A stretch of DNA of 20,148 bases from positions 1-20,148 of the forward strand of contig DDKG01000318.1 in NCBI GenBank assembly GCA_002339265.1. Reading direction: 5' to 3'. The DNA is from Massilia sp. UBA2604 (GTDB lineage Bacteria > Pseudomonadota > Gammaproteobacteria > Burkholderiales > Burkholderiaceae_D). The notes beneath the pieces are model-generated. The model was not told the DNA's origin and searched no databases. It saw only the letters and a list, made by a program, of their open reading frames with translations. Numbering within the stretch: position 1 is the stretch's first letter; each line of letters begins with the position of its first letter. Shown here in pieces: positions 17,298 through 20,148 of the stretch. A program made the translations under genes and the position numbers.

Positions 17298-17325
17298 AAA
17301 AAAACCCGCCGAGGCGGGTTTTTTT
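17298..17325. terminator. Bidirectional intrinsic terminator
   Basis: A 13-bp perfect inverted repeat: seven A, then CCCGCC (17298-17310), a 2-nt centre, then GGCGGG and seven T (17313-17325). It gives a GC stem followed by a U-run on both strands. It can therefore end the peptidase transcript (plus) and the convergent pilin transcript (minus), whose stop lies 24 nt away. Confidence 0.92.
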
Positions 17326-17348
17326 ATTCAATCAACGCTTACCGATTA

Positions 17349-17834
17349 TTAGCCTGGATTGGTTTCTGGATTGGTTTCCGGATCGGTTTCAGCATCTGCG
17401 GCGGCGCAAGCATTGCCACGATGTTCGTCTTCTGCATCGGTGGAGCAAGTCCAGGTGCCATCGACAGCGCGGGTTTGGGTGATCACTTTACCGTTGACAG
17501 GGGCTGGGCCGCTGTTCACGGTGCAGGTCAGGGCTGCAACACCAGCAGTCAGAGTGACCGACATATCGCAAGCTGGGGTCGTTGCTTTCAGGCCGCTGGC
17601 GGTCAGAATTTGATCTTGAGTCAAGTCCGAATTCTCGCTCATTGCAACGTCCACGCCCGTCTTGCCAGCCGACACTTCAGCCAGGCCAGCTGCGAACTTC
17701 GACTTGGCAACGTAGTTTTGATAAGCCGGGATTGCCACGGCAGCCAGGATACCGATGATTGCGACAACGATCATCAGTTCGATCAGGGTAAAGCCGCCTT
17801 GGGCTTTCTTGGTTTGCATTTGCTTGAAGTTCAT
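17349..17834 (-). CDS. pilA: Type IV major pilin (PilA-like) with ETxP-repeat tail
   Basis: Major subunit of type IV pili, used for twitching, adhesion and DNA uptake. The 161-aa prepilin has a 14-residue leader ending GG before F15 and the class III signature [20 protein letters not shown], with the mature Glu5 at residue 19. PilD would cleave at G14/F15 to give 147 residues. The hydrophobic helix runs to about residue 50. Cys89, 104, 130 and 143 could form two disulfides. After Cys143 comes an 18-residue tail rich in Ala, Glu, Thr and Pro with three ETxP units (149-160). GGAG lies 6 nt before the ATG. Transcription is by a sigma-54 promoter at 17911-17925. No other pil gene is in the window. 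Confidence 0.94.
   Translation of the reverse strand: MNFKQMQTKKAQGGFTLIELMIVVAIIGILAAVAIPAYQNYVAKSKFAAGLAEVSAGKTGVDVAMSENSDLTQDQILTASGLKATTPACDMSVTLTAGVAALTCTVNSGPAPVNGKVITQTRAVDGTWTCSTDAEDEHRGNACAAADAETDPETNPETNPG
17353..17388 (-). repeat. 12-bp tandem repeat in the 3' end of pilA
   Basis: Three tandem near-identical 12-bp units, of form GAAACCAATCCA on the minus strand with single-base changes, encode ETDP, ETNP and ETNP at residues 149-160. The unit length keeps the frame, so gain or loss by slippage would change only the tail length. Confidence 0.8.
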
Positions 17835-17910
17835 TTTTCTCTCCAGGATGGTATTTCAAAAAGTTGGGACTACGTGTCTTGTACTGCTCAGCTGCTACGC
17901 TTTCCTATAC

Positions 17911-17925
17911 GCAAGTGCCGTGCCA
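17911..17925 (-). promoter_or_regulatory. Sigma-54 (RpoN) promoter of pilA
   Basis: The minus-strand sequence TGGCACGGCACTTGC matches the -24/-12 consensus TGGCAC-N5-TTGC exactly, with 10 nt between the GG (17924-17923) and the GC (17912-17911). The predicted transcript start is near 17899, leaving a leader of about 65 nt before the pilA ATG. This matches known RpoN/PilSR control of pilA in Pseudomonas and other proteobacteria. Confidence 0.92.
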
Positions 17926-17951
17926 GGCCGAAAACAGCAAGAAACGGTCGA

Positions 17952-17976
17952 TTTTATTAATATCGAGATAATAAAA
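17952..17976. promoter_or_regulatory. AT-rich dyad between pilA enhancer and promoter
   Basis: TTTTATTA (17952-17959) and TAATAAAA (17969-17976) form an 8-bp inverted repeat around a 9-nt centre, at roughly -53 to -77 from the predicted pilA start. In sigma-54 systems this position is often bent by IHF. A weak IHF-like match, TATCTCGATATTA, lies on the minus strand here. Protein binding is inferred. Confidence 0.4.
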
Positions 17977-17986
17977 CCCTGTGCCA

Positions 17987-18046
17987 CGACAAAAATTGGC
18001 GCCTCGGGTGACAAAAATTGTCAGTGCCGTACGGCAATTTTTGTCA
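17987..18046. promoter_or_regulatory. Three GACAAAAATTG repeats: probable enhancer (PilR-type) sites of pilA
   Basis: The 11-bp core GACAAAAATTG occurs three times: 17988-17998 (plus), 18010-18020 (plus) and 18035-18045 (minus). The first two are 22 bp apart, about two helix turns. The second and third form a 12-bp perfect inverted repeat (18009-18020 with 18035-18046), and a perfect 12-bp palindrome TGCCGTACGGCA (18025-18036) lies at its centre. The block is about 90-150 bp upstream of the predicted pilA start, the usual place for PilR. Each copy includes TGTC on one strand, matching the TGTC element of Pseudomonas PilR sites. A 9-bp direct repeat GGCGACGAA (18047-18055, 18060-18068) follows. 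Confidence 0.7.
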
Positions 18047-18080
18047 GGCGACGAAGATTGGCGACGAAAAATGGAACCGC

Positions 18081-18110
18081 AAATAGAAAACGGGGAGCCG
18101 AAGCTCCCCG
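18081..18110 (-). terminator. Intrinsic terminator of sucCD with UUCG loop
   Basis: On the minus strand CGGGGAGC-TTCG-GCTCCCCG gives a perfect 8-bp stem closed by the very stable C(UUCG)G tetraloop, followed by TTTTCTATTT. It lies 30 nt past the sucD stop and separates the sucCD transcript from the pilA control region. Confidence 0.92.
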
Positions 18111-18140
18111 TCTTAGCTGTCGATCAAGAGATCGTCTGGA

Positions 18141-19022
18141 TTACAGCATCGCCTTCAGCAGACGCGCCATTTCCGACGGGTTCTTGGTGACCTTGATGCC
18201 GCAGGCTTCCATGATTTCCAGCTTGGCTTGCGCGGTGTCGGCGCCGCCCGAGATCAGCGCGCCGGCGTGGCCCATGCGCTTGCCCGGAGGCGCGGTGACG
18301 CCAGCGATGAAGCCGACCACTGGCTTCTTCATGTTGTCCTTGATCCAGTGAGCGGCGTTCGCTTCGTCCGGACCGCCGATTTCGCCGATCATGATGACCG
18401 CGTCGGTGTCAGGATCGTCGTTGAACATGCGCATCACGTCGATGTGCTTCAGGCCGTTGATCGGGTCGCCGCCGATGCCGACTGCCGACGATTGGCCCAG
18501 GCCCAGTGCGGTCAGCTGGCCGACTGCTTCATAGGTCAGGGTGCCCGAACGCGACACGACGCCGATACGGCCCTTCTTGTGGATGTGGCCCGGCATGATG
18601 CCGATCTTGATTTCGTCAGGGGTAATCAGGCCTGGGCAGTTCGGGCCCAGCAGCAGGGTCTTCGAACCGGCTTTGGCCATGCGATCCTTGATTTCCATCA
18701 TATCGCGGACAGGGATGCCCTCGGTGATGCAAATTGCCAGATCCAGCTCGGCTTCGACGGCTTCCCAGATGGCGGCAGCTGCGCCTGCTGGTGGGACGTA
18801 GATGACCGACACGGTGGCGCCGGTTTCCGACTTGGCTTCCTTGACCGATGCGTAGATTGGGATGCCTTCGAAATCTTCACCGGCTTTCTTCGGGTTCACG
18901 CCTGCAACGAAAGCTTCCTTGCCGTTCGCGTAGTCGCGGCACATGCGGGTGTGGAACTGGCCGGTCTTGCCGGTGATACCTTGGGTGATGACTTTGGTGT
19001 CTTTGTTGATCAGAATCGACAT
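18141..19022 (-). CDS. sucD: Succinate-CoA ligase (ADP/GDP-forming) alpha subunit
   Basis: SucD pairs with SucC to convert succinyl-CoA to succinate with substrate-level ATP or GTP formation in the TCA cycle. The 293-aa protein shows the CoA-binding Rossmann start ([14 protein letters not shown], 11-24), [14 protein letters not shown], the LLGPNCPG loop (124-131) and [14 protein letters not shown]. The phosphorylated histidine is His252 in [10 protein letters not shown], equivalent to E. coli His246. The ATG at 19022 has AAGGA about 8 nt upstream. The gap from the sucC stop is 18 nt, the usual sucCD operon arrangement. Length and motifs are normal. Confidence 0.97.
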   Translation of the reverse strand: MSILINKDTKVITQGITGKTGQFHTRMCRDYANGKEAFVAGVNPKKAGEDFEGIPIYASVKEAKSETGATVSVIYVPPAGAAAAIWEAVEAELDLAICITEGIPVRDMMEIKDRMAKAGSKTLLLGPNCPGLITPDEIKIGIMPGHIHKKGRIGVVSRSGTLTYEAVGQLTALGLGQSSAVGIGGDPINGLKHIDVMRMFNDDPDTDAVIMIGEIGGPDEANAAHWIKDNMKKPVVGFIAGVTAPPGKRMGHAGALISGGADTAQAKLEIMEACGIKVTKNPSEMARLLKAML

Positions 19023-19040
19023 TTTTATATCCTTAGCGAA

Positions 19041-20148
19041 TTAGGCTTTACCAGCGGCGGCGGCAACGACCGATTTCGCTGCGTCTTCCATCGTGTCTGC
19101 GGCGATGATTGGCAGACCCGAGTCAGCCAGCATCTTCTTGCCCAGGTCTTCGTTGGTGCCCTTCATGCGCACGACCAGCGGCACTTGCAGCGACACGGCT
19201 TTCGATGCGGTGATCACGCCTTCGGCGATGACGTCACAACGCATGATGCCGCCGAAGATGTTGACCAGGATGGCCTTCAGTTCCGGGTTCTTCAGCATGA
19301 TCTTGAAGGCTTCGGTCACTTTCTCGGCCGTAGCGCCACCGCCCACGTCCAGGAAGTTGGCCGGCTCGCCGCCGAACAGCTTGATGGTGTCCATGGTTGC
19401 CATGGCCAGGCCGGCGCCGTTCACCAGGCAGCCGATGTTGCCGTCGAGCGAGATGTAGGCCAGGTCGAATTTCGATGCTTCGACTTCGGCTGGATCTTCT
19501 TCGTCCAGGTCGCGGTAGGCGACGATTTCAGGGTGACGGAACAGGGCGTTGGCGTCGAAGTTGAACTTCGCGTCCAGGGCGATGATCTTGCCCGAGCCGG
19601 TCACGATCAGCGGGTTGATTTCAGCCAGCGATGCGTCGGTTTCCCAGTAGGCTTTGTACAGGCCTTGCAGGTTGGCGCGGGCGTCGGCGATCGAGCCGGC
19701 CGGCACGCCGATCTTGGCGGCGACAGCATCAGCGTCGGCGTCGGTCAGGCCGACGGCCGGATCGATCACGACGTTGTGGATTTTTTCAGGGTTGCTGTGG
19801 GCGACTTCTTCGATGTCCATGCCGCCTTCCGACGACGCCATCAGCACGACCTTCTGGGTCACGCGGTCGGTGACCAGCGAGACGTACAGTTCCTGCTTGA
19901 TGTCGGCGCCTTCTTCGATCATCAGGCGACGGACTTTCTGGCCTTCCGGGCCGGTCTGGTGGGTCACCAGCTGCATGCCCATGATCTGGTCAGCGTATTC
20001 CTTGACTTGTTCGATCGACTTGGCGACCTTGACGCCACCGCCCTTGCCACGGCCACCAGCGTGGATCTGCGCCTTGACGACCCAGACCGGACCGCCCAGC
20101 TCTTCGGCCGCCTTGACAGCCTCTTCGACCGACATGCACGGAATGCCG
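19041..20148 (-). CDS. sucC: Succinate-CoA ligase beta subunit, 5' end cut by window
   Basis: SucC is the ATP-grasp subunit of succinyl-CoA synthetase that binds nucleotide and succinate. The visible reading is 368 residues; the frame stays open to the right edge (GIPC before [15 protein letters not shown]). The true start therefore lies outside, roughly 20 codons further, giving the usual 388 aa or so. Motifs are [16 protein letters not shown] (nucleotide loop), [47 protein letters not shown] and [17 protein letters not shown] near the C-terminus. The ATG at 20135 is internal, not the start. It leads into sucD 18 nt downstream. Confidence 0.96.
   Translation of the reverse strand, partial: GIPCMSVEEAVKAAEELGGPVWVVKAQIHAGGRGKGGGVKVAKSIEQVKEYADQIMGMQLVTHQTGPEGQKVRRLMIEEGADIKQELYVSLVTDRVTQKVVLMASSEGGMDIEEVAHSNPEKIHNVVIDPAVGLTDADADAVAAKIGVPAGSIADARANLQGLYKAYWETDASLAEINPLIVTGSGKIIALDAKFNFDANALFRHPEIVAYRDLDEEDPAEVEASKFDLAYISLDGNIGCLVNGAGLAMATMDTIKLFGGEPANFLDVGGGATAEKVTEAFKIMLKNPELKAILVNIFGGIMRCDVIAEGVITASKAVSLQVPLVVRMKGTNEDLGKKMLADSGLPIIAADTMEDAAKSVVAAAAGKA

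Overview
This window reads as ordinary chromosomal DNA from a GC-rich betaproteobacterium. The most likely home is Burkholderiales, family Oxalobacteraceae (Massilia/Telluria/Duganella type). The grounds are the high GC content, the gene order purK-purE-purC-fba-pyk-pgk, the long (about 298 aa) SAICAR synthetase, a class II Calvin-cycle-type aldolase, a betaproteobacterial pilA, and REP-like doublets built on a GTTCCCGC/GCGGGAAC hairpin. This placement comes from recognising families, not from a search. No phage, plasmid, insertion sequence, CRISPR array, tRNA or rRNA was seen.

Region 1 (1-8400, all minus strand) is a housekeeping block. In transcription order it runs azlC-azlD (branched-chain amino acid exporter), pgk, pyk, fba (lower glycolysis/gluconeogenesis), then purC-purE-purK (de novo purine synthesis) and a Sua5/TsaC-type tRNA t6A enzyme cut by the left edge. 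purC-purE-purK-tsaC are packed with 1-4 nt gaps and look like one operon. A REP doublet separates fba from purC, and a hairpin terminator sits between pgk and pyk.

Region 2 (8660-10581, plus) holds a 64-aa zinc-finger protein, a second REP doublet, a YheT-type alpha/beta hydrolase, and an abutting gene of unknown function. Region 3 (10588-14075) holds a periplasmic M48 (BepA-like) metalloprotease on the minus strand, divergent from moaC (molybdenum cofactor). These are followed by a small helical, phasin-like protein and a PilZ (c-di-GMP) protein with a YcgR-like layout.

Region 4 (14082-17296) is a divergent pair: a MerR-type regulator of unusual architecture (minus) and a secreted S9 prolyl-oligopeptidase-family peptidase (plus). 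A clear dyad lies in the shared promoter region. The peptidase ends at a textbook bidirectional terminator shared with the convergent pilin gene.

Region 5 (17349-20148, minus) carries sucC (cut by the right edge) and sucD with a UUCG-loop terminator, then the type IV pilin gene pilA. The pilA control region is the best signal in the window. It has a canonical sigma-54 -24/-12 promoter, an AT-rich dyad upstream, and three copies of GACAAAAATTG further upstream at enhancer distance, which fits PilR/RpoN control. The pilin also has a C-terminal ETxP tail encoded by a 12-bp tandem repeat.

No new multi-gene system is visible. The most useful leads are the pilA enhancer layout and repeat tail, the MerR/peptidase operator, the domain order of the MerR protein, and the two REP doublets.
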